Of a stretch of 64,000 bases of DNA, positions 51,489-59,713 are shown one piece after another. The DNA lies in assembly GCF_900074915.1 (NCBI RefSeq), contig NZ_LT222319.1, positions 2,265,001 through 2,329,000 on the forward strand, written 5' to 3'. The translations under genes and the position numbers were made by a program. How positions within the stretch are numbered: position 1 is the first letter of the stretch; each line of letters begins with the position of its first letter. This stretch comes from Pseudomonas cerasi (GTDB lineage: Bacteria > Pseudomonadota > Gammaproteobacteria > Pseudomonadales > Pseudomonadaceae). A model generated the notes under the pieces. The model saw only the letters and a program-made list of their open reading frames with translations, made no database searches and was not told the origin of the DNA.

Positions 51489-52883
51489 ATGGAATTTCTG
51501 CCGCTGTTCCATAACCTGCGTGGCAGCCGGGTGCTGGTGGTTGGCGGCGGTGAAATTGCCCTGCGCAAATCACGCCTGATTGCCGACGCCGGTGCAGTGC
51601 TGCGCGTGGTTGCGCCGGAAGTCGAGGCACAACTGAGCGAACTGGTTGTCCAGAGCGGCGGTGAGATGATCCTGCGCGGATACAGCGAGTGCGACCTCGA
51701 TGGTTGCGTGCTGATCATTGCGGCGACGGACGATGAGCCGCTCAATGCTCAGGTGTCCCGCGATGCCCGCTTGCGTTGCGTTCCGGTCAACGTAGTCGAC
51801 GCCCCGGCGTTGTGTACGGTGATCTTCCCGGCCATCGTCGACCGCTCGCCGCTGGTGATCGCCGTGTCCAGTGGCGGCGATGCGCCGGTGCTGGCACGTT
51901 TGATTCGCGCCAAGCTGGAAACCTGGATTCCCTCCAGCTACGGGCAGCTCGCCGGACTGGCTGCGCGCTTTCGCAATCAGGTCAAAGGCCTGTTTCCGAA
52001 TGTGCAGCAGCGCCGAGCGTTCTGGGAGGATGTTTTTCAGGGCGCCATTGCCGACCGCCAGCTGGCCGGGCAGGGTGCTGAAGCCGAACGTATGCTGATC
52101 GCCAAGATTGCCGGCGAGCCGCCTTCTGAGACCGGTGAGGTCTATCTGGTGGGTGCGGGTCCCGGTGATCCGGATTTGCTGACTTTTCGCGCCTTGCGCC
52201 TGATGCAGCAGGCGGATGTGGTGCTGTATGACCGCCTGGTCGCGCCAACGATTCTTGACCTGTGCCGTCGTGATGCCGAGCGTGTTTACGTTGGCAAACG
52301 CCGTGCGGAGCATGCCGTTCCGCAGGAGCAGATCAACCAGCAACTCGTGGCACTGGCAAAACAGGGCAAGCGAGTGGTGCGTCTGAAGGGCGGGGATCCG
52401 TTTATCTTCGGCCGTGGCGGCGAGGAAATCGAAGAGCTGGCGGCGCATGGCATTCCGTTTCAGGTGGTGCCTGGCATCACCGCTGCCAGCGGTTGCGCGG
52501 CGTATGCGGGTATACCGTTGACGCACCGTGATCATGCGCAATCGGTGCGCTTCATCACCGGGCACTTGAAAAACGGTACGACAGATCTGCCCTGGTCAGA
52601 CCTTGTAGCGCCTGCGCAAACACTGGTGTTTTACATGGGGCTGATCGGTTTGCCGGTTATCTGTGAGCAATTGATCCGGCACGGTCGCTCTGCCGACACG
52701 CCTGCTGCGCTGGTTGAGCAGGGCACCACCGTCAATCAGCGTGTGTTCACGGGTACCTTGGCAAACTTGCCGCAACTGGTCGCCGAGCATGATGTTCATG
52801 CGCCGACGCTGGTGATCATTGGTGAGGTGGTCAAATTGCGTGAAAAGCTGGCGTGGTTCGAGGGCGCTCAGGCGACTCTCTAA
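51489..52883 (+). CDS. cysG: Siroheme synthase CysG
   Basis: CysG is a trifunctional enzyme of 464 residues that makes siroheme for sulfite and nitrite reductases. The N-terminal half (1-150) is the precorrin-2 dehydrogenase/ferrochelatase with [17 protein letters not shown]. The C-terminal half (about 215-460) is the uroporphyrinogen-III methyltransferase with [19 protein letters not shown] and [18 protein letters not shown]. It starts at the base after the serS stop. Confidence 0.97.
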   Translation: MEFLPLFHNLRGSRVLVVGGGEIALRKSRLIADAGAVLRVVAPEVEAQLSELVVQSGGEMILRGYSECDLDGCVLIIAATDDEPLNAQVSRDARLRCVPVNVVDAPALCTVIFPAIVDRSPLVIAVSSGGDAPVLARLIRAKLETWIPSSYGQLAGLAARFRNQVKGLFPNVQQRRAFWEDVFQGAIADRQLAGQGAEAERMLIAKIAGEPPSETGEVYLVGAGPGDPDLLTFRALRLMQQADVVLYDRLVAPTILDLCRRDAERVYVGKRRAEHAVPQEQINQQLVALAKQGKRVVRLKGGDPFIFGRGGEEIEELAAHGIPFQVVPGITAASGCAAYAGIPLTHRDHAQSVRFITGHLKNGTTDLPWSDLVAPAQTLVFYMGLIGLPVICEQLIRHGRSADTPAALVEQGTTVNQRVFTGTLANLPQLVAEHDVHAPTLVIIGEVVKLREKLAWFEGAQATL

Positions 52884-52890
52884 TGCCATT

Positions 52891-52918
52891 GGTGGGTAGC
52901 CCGTCCGGGCTATCCACC
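52891..52918 (+). terminator. Hairpin after cysG
   Basis: A 13-base arm GGTGGGTAGCCCG pairs with CGGGCTATCCACC, with one G-T pair and almost no loop, so the innermost pairs must open. It lies eight bases past the cysG stop and without a T run; probable transcript end for the serS-cysG unit. Confidence 0.55.
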
Positions 52919-52933
52919 ACTTCTCCGGCTACT

Positions 52934-53932
52934 TCAGTTGCTCCATACACCTTCACCGGAAAGTCGCTCACGATCGTGATCTGCCTGCAGATCGAGTGCT
53001 GGCCCCTTCGGTATGATGCCGGTCGGGTTGATGGTGCGATGGCTCCCGTAGTAATGCCCTTTGATGTGCTCGAAACTCACTGTCTCTGCGATTCCCGGCC
53101 ACTGATAAAGCTCGCGTAGCCAGTTGCTGAGATTGGGGTAGTCCGCGATGCGCCGCAGGTTGCATTTGAAGTGGCTGTAATACACTGAATCGAAGCGCAC
53201 GATGGTGGTGAACAGGCGTATGTCGGCTTCAGTGAGGTGTTTGCCTGTCAGGTAGCGCTTTTCGCCGAGCAGGTTTTCCAGCACGTCCAGTTCAGCGAAC
53301 ACATCGTCGAACGCCTCCTCATACGCGCCCTGCGAGGTGGCGAAACCAGCCCGGTAAACGCCGTTGTTGACCTTCGGGTAGATCTGCTCGTTGAGTTCGT
53401 CAATGCTCGCGCGTAACGCTTGCGGGTAGAAATCCAGCGTATTGCCGGTCAGCTCGTCGAATGCGGAGTTGAACATGCGGATGATTTCCGCAGATTCGTT
53501 GCTGACGATGCATTGCTGCTGCTTGTCCCACAGCACCGGAACGGTGACGCGGCCGGTGTATCGAGGGTCGTCGGCGGTGTAGCGCTGGTGAAGGAACTGC
53601 AGGTCATCCAGTGCATCGCCGCTGGAGCCTTTCTGCTGATCGAAGGTCCAGCCGTTTTCCAGCATCAGCCAACTGACCACCGAAACATCGATCAGGCTTT
53701 CCAGGCCCTTGAGCTTGCGCAAAATAAGCGTGCGGTGTGCCCACGGGCAAGCCAGAGACACGTAGAGGTGATAGCGGCCCGCCTGCGCAGCAAACCCGCC
53801 TGCACCTGACGGTCCCGGCTGTCCATCGGGGGTGACCCAACTGCGTCGCTGAGCATTTTCGCGCTGAAATGCGCCATCTTTGCTGCTTTCGTACCACTGG
53901 TCTTGCCAGTGTCCTTCGACCAGAAGGCCCAT
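52934..53932 (-). CDS. yqjG: Glutathionyl-hydroquinone reductase (Xi-class GST, YqjG/EcM4)
   Basis: This 332-residue Xi-class glutathione transferase reduces glutathionyl-hydroquinones to hydroquinones. The catalytic cysteine is Cys62 in SLACPWAHR; the Xi signatures GRVTVPVLWDKQ, SNESAEIIRMFN and the C-terminal GPALDLQADHDRERL region are visible. It converges on cysG and follows the trpD2-tus operon in the same direction after 96 bases that include a hairpin. Confidence 0.93.
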   Translation of the reverse strand: MGLLVEGHWQDQWYESSKDGAFQRENAQRRSWVTPDGQPGPSGAGGFAAQAGRYHLYVSLACPWAHRTLILRKLKGLESLIDVSVVSWLMLENGWTFDQQKGSSGDALDDLQFLHQRYTADDPRYTGRVTVPVLWDKQQQCIVSNESAEIIRMFNSAFDELTGNTLDFYPQALRASIDELNEQIYPKVNNGVYRAGFATSQGAYEEAFDDVFAELDVLENLLGEKRYLTGKHLTEADIRLFTTIVRFDSVYYSHFKCNLRRIADYPNLSNWLRELYQWPGIAETVSFEHIKGHYYGSHRTINPTGIIPKGPALDLQADHDRERLSGEGVWSN

Positions 53933-54000
53933 GTCTGACTCCCATTTCCAGGTTATAGAGCTTGGAGGTCAGCGCAGGTGCATCGGTTCGACTGGATTAT

Positions 54001-54022
54001 GGCCTTTCATTGCCGAAAGGCC
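54001..54022 (-). terminator. Hairpin at the end of the tus-trpD2 operon
   Basis: A perfect 8-bp GGCCTTTC / GAAAGGCC stem with a 6-base loop starts seven bases past the trpD2-like stop. The following ATAATCC is only weakly T-rich. Confidence 0.55.
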
Positions 54023-54028
54023 GACGGG

Positions 54029-55030
54029 TCATAGATTCGTGTCGCGGCGATCCCAGAACACCTGCGCTTTGGCGAAGGCTTCGTCACGATCAGCGCCCAG
54101 GCCGCGCAAGGCGAGCGCCATGGTCGATATCAATGCCAATTGCGGGTAACTGTCTTCGATCTCTCCTCGCCACAAGGCCAGCAGTTGCTGCGGGTCGAGC
54201 GTCGCCGGTTTTACGTGGCGGCGCGGTGAGAGCGCTGGCCATTCTTCATCCCACGGCTGACCGCCGGTGGTGCCGTACAGGTGGCTGATGGTGTCAGGGT
54301 TGATCTCGATTTCGCCGCCATCACCTTTGACCACGATGGCGTTGTCACCGAGCAGGCTGCTGGCATCGCGATGTACGCTTTGATAGCCCGGGTGAAAAAT
54401 GCTTTGCAGGCCGCAGCGCGCCTGCAGCGGATTAAGAATGCGTGCCAGCGAATGAATGGGCGAGCGTAGCCCCAGCGTGTTGCGCAGATCGATCATGCGT
54501 TGCAACTGCGGTGCCCAGTCGGCGAGCGGAATGAACGCCAGATGTTCTTGCTCAAGCGAGGTCTTGACCGCTGACCAGTTGCGGCACAGCGGGATCTTCA
54601 ATAGGTCCAGCAACTGCTCGGTGTACAGGCGCCCTGCGGTATGCGCGCCGCCGCCGTGCAGGAGGATCCTGACGCCGTTTTGCGCCAGGCATTTGGCTGC
54701 CAGCAGATACCAGGGCAGATGACGTTTTTTCCCGGCGTAGGTCGGCCAGTCGATGTCGACCTGCATGGCGGGAGCGTTGAGACGTTCACGCACCGCTTCG
54801 GTAAACCCCGCCAGTTCCTCGGGACTTTCTTCCTTGTGGCGCAGCAGCATCAGAAAAGCCCCGAGCTGGGTGTCCTCGACTTTTTCATCGAGCAGCATGC
54901 CCATGGCTTCCCGTGCTTCCTCGCGAGTCAGGTTGCGCGCGCCACGTTTGCCTTTGCCCAGAATGCGAACGAAGGTCGCAAAAGGATGTTCTTCAGGTGT
55001 TTCAGTGACAAGCGCAGCGTAATCATTCAT
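54029..55030 (-). CDS. ybiB: TrpD2/YbiB-like glycosyl-transferase-family protein
   Basis: This 333-residue protein has the anthranilate phosphoribosyltransferase fold: an N-terminal helical domain with LTREEAREAMGMLLDEKVEDTQLGAFLMLLRHKEE and a nucleoside-phosphorylase-like domain with HGGGAHTAGRLY and IFHPGYQ. The TrpD phosphate-binding glycine loop is altered, which fits YbiB/TrpD2, reported to bind nucleic acids rather than make tryptophan. Its ATG at 55030 overlaps the tusE stop by four bases, so it is translated with the tRNA-thiolation relay. Confidence 0.88.
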   Translation of the reverse strand: MNDYAALVTETPEEHPFATFVRILGKGKRGARNLTREEAREAMGMLLDEKVEDTQLGAFLMLLRHKEESPEELAGFTEAVRERLNAPAMQVDIDWPTYAGKKRHLPWYLLAAKCLAQNGVRILLHGGGAHTAGRLYTEQLLDLLKIPLCRNWSAVKTSLEQEHLAFIPLADWAPQLQRMIDLRNTLGLRSPIHSLARILNPLQARCGLQSIFHPGYQSVHRDASSLLGDNAIVVKGDGGEIEINPDTISHLYGTTGGQPWDEEWPALSPRRHVKPATLDPQQLLALWRGEIEDSYPQLALISTMALALRGLGADRDEAFAKAQVFWDRRDTNL

Positions 55031-55362
55031 ATGCAATTGGTCGGTTTTGGCAGGCCCGCCAGCTTGGCGGCGAGTTTGGCGGGAGTGCCGTTGAACAGGC
55101 GGTTGAGGTGCATGCTGTTGCCTTTTTCCGCACCCAGCTTCAGCGCGGTGTATTTGATCAGCGGCCGCGTTGCGGGCGAAAGCTGGAACTCGGCGTAAAA
55201 GCCGCGCAGCAGTTCGAGGATTTCAAGGTGCTCGGCACTTAGCTCGATACCTTCCTCGGCGGACAAGGCGTGAGCGACGTCCAGCGACCAGTCGCTGAGG
55301 TCTTGCAGAAAACCATCCTTGTCCAGTTCGATGCTGCGCCCGTCAATGTTCAACTGTTTCAT
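55027..55362 (-). CDS. tusE: Sulfur relay protein TusE (DsrC family)
   Basis: TusE accepts persulfide sulfur from TusBCD and hands it to MnmA for 2-thiouridine at tRNA position 34. The 111-residue protein starts with MKQLNIDGRSIELDKDGFL. The essential cysteine is the penultimate residue, Cys110 (PTNCI), on the flexible C-terminal arm, as in E. coli. It overlaps tusB by four bases upstream and ybiB by four bases downstream. Confidence 0.95.
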   Translation of the reverse strand: MKQLNIDGRSIELDKDGFLQDLSDWSLDVAHALSAEEGIELSAEHLEILELLRGFYAEFQLSPATRPLIKYTALKLGAEKGNSMHLNRLFNGTPAKLAAKLAGLPKPTNCI

Positions 55363-55658
55363 AACCAGGTATTGACCTTGTCGAAGCGAAGAGACAGTTC
55401 CACGAACGCCGGATAATCGAGGCTGTTGACTCCGGCGGGGAGGGGCAGATTGCGTGCGCTGAGATCTTCGTCGAGGGCGAACAGTTGCGATGAGTCGACC
55501 AACGACTGAAGGGCTTTGAGTTGCGTGCTGGACGGCATCAGCGCATAGGTGGCATCGCCACAGAGCAGTACGCCATCCTGATTGCCCAGCAAGCGCAGGC
55601 AACTGTCCAGCCGGGTGTCGGCAAACGGCGAGTGAGAGAGAACGTGCAAAGTAGCCAT
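55359..55658 (-). CDS. tusB: Sulfur relay protein TusB (DsrH family)
   Basis: TusB is a 99-residue DsrH-type subunit of the TusBCD heterohexamer. It has MATLHVLSHSPFADTRLDSCLRLL at the N-terminus and LLCGDATYAL in the middle. Its start shares one base with the tusC stop (TGATG). Confidence 0.93.
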   Translation of the reverse strand: MATLHVLSHSPFADTRLDSCLRLLGNQDGVLLCGDATYALMPSSTQLKALQSLVDSSQLFALDEDLSARNLPLPAGVNSLDYPAFVELSLRFDKVNTWL

Positions 55659-56020
55659 CAGATCGTGATCACCTCGTCGTACCGGTCAAAAAGCGCTGAC
55701 AATTCCGCGCGCGTGGTCAGTTGGCTCATCTCTTCGCTCAATACGCCAGGAGAGATGCCGCGCTCGGCCAGGCTCTGTCCGCAGACGTAAAGGTCTTCGA
55801 CACCGAACATCGGCAGGGCCTTCAGGTTTGCGGTCAGGTCTTTCTGTTGCAGGGCGTTGGGCGACTGCTGTGGCGACAACTGAAAAACCCCGTCGTCCAG
55901 AAACAGCAGGCCTACCGACAGATCGAATGCCCCGCCCGCCAGTACGATATCCAGTGCTTCGCGGGCACCTGGACCGGACCACGGCGACTGACGGCTGACA
56001 ACCAATAGTGATCTGGGCAT
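55658..56020 (-). CDS. tusC: Sulfur relay protein TusC (DsrF family)
   Basis: TusC is a 120-residue DsrE/F-fold subunit with SLLVVSRQSPWSGPGAREALDIVLAGGAFD at the N-terminus and FGVEDLYVCGQSLAERG. It begins one base after the tusD stop. Confidence 0.94.
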   Translation of the reverse strand: MPRSLLVVSRQSPWSGPGAREALDIVLAGGAFDLSVGLLFLDDGVFQLSPQQSPNALQQKDLTANLKALPMFGVEDLYVCGQSLAERGISPGVLSEEMSQLTTRAELSALFDRYDEVITI

Positions 56021-56021
56021 C

Positions 56022-56414
56022 TCATGGCCCTCCGAAGCAGATCAGGCGATCAGCCGATTGCATGGCATCGTGCAACTGGCCCAGCCCGGACAATTCCCAT
56101 GGCTCGCGCAGGTTTGCCGCCGGCCGCTGATAACGCTCGGCCTCTTGCGTGTCGAGCACACCGCGGCGCAACGCGGCGGCAATGCACACCACGCCGTCCA
56201 GCTTGTGCTCGACGATGAAGTCACGCCACTGCCGTGCCATATCCTGCTCGTCCTGCGGCGTTACGACGTTGGCCGACGCGCTGTGTACGCCGTCTTGGTA
56301 AAAGAACAACCGGACAATTTCATGCCCGCCTGCCAGCACCGCCCTGGCGAACTGCAAGGCTCGCCGAGAGGACGGCGCGTGGGCGGCGGAAAAAAGGGAG
56401 ATGGCGAATTTCAT
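56022..56414 (-). CDS. tusD: Sulfur relay protein TusD (DsrE family)
   Basis: TusD is the sulfur-accepting subunit of TusBCD: 130 residues with the active cysteine Cys77 in DGVVCIAAALRRGV, equivalent to E. coli Cys78. MKFAISLFSAAHAPSS at 56414 is the start; the frame extends to 56540 without family resemblance. It is the first gene of the tusDCBE-ybiB operon and divergent from an MFS transporter gene. Confidence 0.95.
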   Translation of the reverse strand: MKFAISLFSAAHAPSSRRALQFARAVLAGGHEIVRLFFYQDGVHSASANVVTPQDEQDMARQWRDFIVEHKLDGVVCIAAALRRGVLDTQEAERYQRPAANLREPWELSGLGQLHDAMQSADRLICFGGP

Positions 56415-56565
56415 GATCGGCTCTGCCAACAAAACATGCGCAATGATAAAGAATTCAAGGGCTGGCGTGTGAGTTTGGCGCGTGTTGACCTGCAAGCGCT
56501 GGGCCGGGATGCAACGGTTTACGCCTGGATTGATGTCCATTAGGCATCAATCGATGAAAACATAG

Positions 56566-56584
56566 CACTTATCGTTTCAAAGTG
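56566..56584. promoter_or_regulatory. LysR-type operator candidate upstream of the MFS gene
   Basis: CACTT-N9-AAGTG is a perfect dyad containing the T-N11-A pattern of LysR-type sites. It lies 65 bases upstream of the MFS start in the divergent tusD-MFS region. The likely cognate regulator is the LysR protein at 58731-59639; this is inference. Confidence 0.45.
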
Positions 56585-56648
56585 TGTCCGGCAGACTCCT
56601 TCCTCACAAGCGCTTACAACACTCTAATAAGATCGCTGGAGAACACTG

Positions 56649-57950
56649 ATGCACGGCTCATCCTCATTACGAAAAGAATCCTCCCGGTCGAAGGCAGGCG
56701 CGGTATTTCGGGTTACCTCCGGTAATTTCCTCGAGCAATTCGACTTCTTCCTGTTCGGCTTCTACGCCACCCAGATCGCCTCCGCCTTTTTTCCGGCCAG
56801 CAGTGAGTTTGCTTCGCTGATGATGACCTTCGCGGTCTTTGGTGCGGGCTTCCTGATGCGTCCGTTGGGTGCCGTTATTCTGGGCGCTTACATCGATGAC
56901 GTCGGTCGGCGCAAAGGCTTGATTGTGACGCTGTCGATCATGGCCAGTGGCACGTTGCTGATCGTTCTGGTGCCCGGTTACGCAAGCATCGGCCTGTGGG
57001 CGCCTGCACTGGTATTGGTCGGCCGCTTGCTGCAAGGCTTCTCTGCCGGTGCCGAGTTGGGTGGCGTGTCAGTGTATCTGGCGGAGATGGCGACACCCGG
57101 CCGCAAGGGCTTCTATACCAGCTGGCAGTCAGGTAGCCAGCAGGTGGCAATCGTTGTTGCCGCTGCACTGGGTTACGGCTTGAACCAATGGATGGCACCT
57201 GCTGCTGTCGCTGACTGGGGCTGGAGAATTCCGTTCGCCATCGGCTGCCTGATCATCCCGTTCATTTTTCTGCTGCGCCGCAGCCTGCAGGAAACCGAAG
57301 AGTTCGCCACACGCGCTCACCGGCCGACCATGCGGCAGGTGTTCGCGACGCTGCTGCAAAACTGGCGCGTGGTGATTGCCGGAATGCTGATGGTGGCGAT
57401 GACCACTACCACGTTTTACCTGATCACCATCTATGCACCGACATTCGGCAAAACCGTACTCAATCTGAGTACCTCCGATGCGCTGCTGGTGACGTTGCTG
57501 GTCGGTGTCTCCAATTTTATCTGGCTGCCGGTCGGCGGCATGTTGAGCGACCGTTTCGGGCGCAAGCCACTGTTGGTCGCGATGACGCTGCTGACCATCA
57601 TCAGTGCTTACCCGGCGCTGTCTTTCCTCGCCCTGGCGCCCAGCTTCGCTCATATGCTGGAAGTGCTGTTGTGGTTCTCGTTCCTCTACGGGTTGTATAA
57701 CGGCGCGATGATTCCAGCGTTGACGGAAATCATGCCGGTAGAGGTGCGTGTTGCCGGTTTTTCTCTGGCCTACAGCCTGGCGACGGCGGTTTTCGGTGGT
57801 TTCACTCCGGCGATCTCGACCTGGTTGATCCACCTCACCGGCGACAAGGCTGCACCTGCTTACTGGATGACGTTCGCTGCAGCCTGTGCGCTGGGTGCCA
57901 CACTGGTGCTCTACCGGCACATCTCGACCCGCCCGCAACTGGCTGTTTAA
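56649..57950 (+). CDS. MFS transporter, metabolite:H+ symporter (citrate/tricarballylate type)
   Basis: This 433-residue, 12-helix major facilitator is of the MHS group (citrate, tricarballylate, alpha-ketoglutarate and shikimate carriers). Signs are [17 protein letters not shown] in TM1, [12 protein letters not shown] in loop 2-3, [22 protein letters not shown] in TM4 and [10 protein letters not shown] in loop 8-9. The TM1 and TM4 segments most resemble CitA/TcuC proteins. GGAG precedes the ATG. The next gene, 16 bases on, is a binding protein. Confidence 0.9.
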   Translation: MHGSSSLRKESSRSKAGAVFRVTSGNFLEQFDFFLFGFYATQIASAFFPASSEFASLMMTFAVFGAGFLMRPLGAVILGAYIDDVGRRKGLIVTLSIMASGTLLIVLVPGYASIGLWAPALVLVGRLLQGFSAGAELGGVSVYLAEMATPGRKGFYTSWQSGSQQVAIVVAAALGYGLNQWMAPAAVADWGWRIPFAIGCLIIPFIFLLRRSLQETEEFATRAHRPTMRQVFATLLQNWRVVIAGMLMVAMTTTTFYLITIYAPTFGKTVLNLSTSDALLVTLLVGVSNFIWLPVGGMLSDRFGRKPLLVAMTLLTIISAYPALSFLALAPSFAHMLEVLLWFSFLYGLYNGAMIPALTEIMPVEVRVAGFSLAYSLATAVFGGFTPAISTWLIHLTGDKAAPAYWMTFAAACALGATLVLYRHISTRPQLAV

Positions 57951-57965
57951 TCAAGGAAAATCACT

Positions 57966-58745
57966 ATGAAATCGTTATACAAAACTCAATTGGCCGCGCT
58001 TTTTCTCGGCTGTATCGCGGTCAGTGCGGCGGCGCAGGCTGAACAGCTCAAGGTCATGACCTCCGGCGGCTTTACGGCTGCCTACAAACTGCTCGGACCG
58101 CAATACGCGGCGTCTTCCGGGGACTCGCTGGACACCATTCTCGGCCCATCGATGGGCAAGGCGCCCGAGGCCATCCCGAATCGTCTGGCCCGTGGCGAGC
58201 ACGCCGATGTGGTGATCATGGTCGGCTATGCGCTGGATGATCTGATCAAGCAAGGCAAGGTAGACCCGGCATCGCGGGTCGAGCTGGCTGACTCGCGTAT
58301 CGGAATGGTGGTGAAGGAGGGTGCGGCCAAGCCTGCGATTGGCACCGACAGTGAGCTCAAGGCGACCTTGCTCAAGGCCAAGTCGGTGGCTTACTCCGAC
58401 AGCGCCAGTGGCGTGTACATCGAAAAAGAGCTTTTCAAAAAGCTCGGTATCGAGAAGGAACTCGCGCCGAAGGGCAAGATGATCGAGCGCATCCCGGTTG
58501 CTTCGGTGGTTGCCAAGGGCGACTACGAAGTGGGCTTTCAACAGGTTGCTGAGCTGCTGCCGATTCCCGGCGTGACGTTCGTGGCGAAGATCCCGGAAGA
58601 CGTTCAGTCGGTTACCCGTTATGCCGCGGGCATCCCGGTCAATGCCGAGCACCCGAAGGAGGCGAAGGCCTTGCTGGATTACCTGGCCTCCCCGAAAGTC
58701 CAGGCCACGGTGCAGTCTACCGGGCTGGATTCAGTTCCCCGCTGA
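57966..58745 (+). CDS. Periplasmic ModA-like substrate-binding protein
   Basis: This 259-residue protein has a signal peptide to about residue 25 (SAAAQA). The mature fold is a two-lobed binding protein of the ModA type: VMTSGGFTAAYKLLGPQYA, ADVVIMVGYALDDLIKQGKV, GVYIEKELFKKLGI and the YEVGFQQVAELLPIPGV hinge region. No ABC permease or ATPase lies nearby; it is instead 16 bases behind an MFS transporter, with AAGGA as ribosome site. It may present an oxyanion or organic acid to that carrier, or have an enzymatic or sensing role. Its 3' end overlaps the convergent LysR gene by 15 bases. Confidence 0.87.
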   Translation: MKSLYKTQLAALFLGCIAVSAAAQAEQLKVMTSGGFTAAYKLLGPQYAASSGDSLDTILGPSMGKAPEAIPNRLARGEHADVVIMVGYALDDLIKQGKVDPASRVELADSRIGMVVKEGAAKPAIGTDSELKATLLKAKSVAYSDSASGVYIEKELFKKLGIEKELAPKGKMIERIPVASVVAKGDYEVGFQQVAELLPIPGVTFVAKIPEDVQSVTRYAAGIPVNAEHPKEAKALLDYLASPKVQATVQSTGLDSVPR

Positions 58746-59639
58746 GCGTGACGGCATTTTCCTGACCAGCTGTTCCAGCTCGAGGGCTGCCGGTGTCAAG
58801 GTCCTGCCACGACGCTTGAGCAGCCCCACATTGCGCATCACCTCGGGCGCAACCAATGGCACGCTCACCAGAAACGGGTGAGCGGTCATCGGCATGGCAA
58901 TCGACGGCACCGCAGCCGCGCCAAGCCCGGCCTCCACCAGGCCGATCATGGTCGTGACATGGCGGGTTTCGCAGATGCTTTCCTTATGCGGGCGCGACGG
59001 GGCCAGCGCCTGATCCAGCACCAGACGATTACCTGAAGTGATGTCCAGGGCGATGTAATCGTGACGGTACATCTCCTCCCAACTGACGCTTTCGCACATT
59101 GCCAGCGGGTGATCCCGTCTGCAGGCCATCACGTAGCGTTCCTGCAGCAGCAGTTCGAAATCCACTTCCGGCGCCAGATTGCCGCTGAAACTCACCCCGA
59201 AATCGGCTTCGCCCAGGGCAACCGCACTGTTGACCTCATTGGCGCTGGCGTCCATGACCCGAATTCTGATTTTCGGAAACAGCTGGTGGAAGGCGCTGAT
59301 CACCTGAGGCATGAAGTAATAGGCGGCTGAAGGCACGCAGGCAATCGTCACGCTGCCCATACGCGTGGAGCCGACGCCGTCGATGGTCATCAATGCGCTG
59401 TCCAGATCGTCCAGAATGCGCTCGACCTGAGGCAGAAATGCGCGGCCAACCGTGGTCAGGCTGACCCTGCGGGTGGTCCGCTCGAACAGCTTCACATTCA
59501 GCGCAGATTCGAGCTTTTCTATCCGCCGACTGAGCGCAGGCTGGGTGATCTGTACGGTTTCAGCGGCCTTGCGGAAGCTGCCATTCTCGACCACGGCACG
59601 AAATGCCTGGAGGTCGTTGAGGTCGAAATTGATGGGCAT
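58731..59639 (-). CDS. LysR-family transcriptional regulator
   Basis: This 302-residue protein has a winged helix at 6-65 (FRKAAETVQITQPALSRRIEKLESALNVKLFERTTRRVSLT by position 22-62) and an effector domain (about 92-295) similar to the CbbR/CysB-like group. It converges on the binding-protein gene rather than being divergent from its likely target; the candidate operator is upstream of the MFS gene. Organic-acid sensing would suit its neighbours, but is not shown by the sequence. Confidence 0.9.
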   Translation of the reverse strand: MPINFDLNDLQAFRAVVENGSFRKAAETVQITQPALSRRIEKLESALNVKLFERTTRRVSLTTVGRAFLPQVERILDDLDSALMTIDGVGSTRMGSVTIACVPSAAYYFMPQVISAFHQLFPKIRIRVMDASANEVNSAVALGEADFGVSFSGNLAPEVDFELLLQERYVMACRRDHPLAMCESVSWEEMYRHDYIALDITSGNRLVLDQALAPSRPHKESICETRHVTTMIGLVEAGLGAAAVPSIAMPMTAHPFLVSVPLVAPEVMRNVGLLKRRGRTLTPAALELEQLVRKMPSRSAGN

Positions 59640-59713
59640 TTGAAGGTCGATCTATTAATACGGGATGCGCATCAATATATCAGACGGCGCGCGCCGAGCC
59701 GCCAGGCCTGCCG

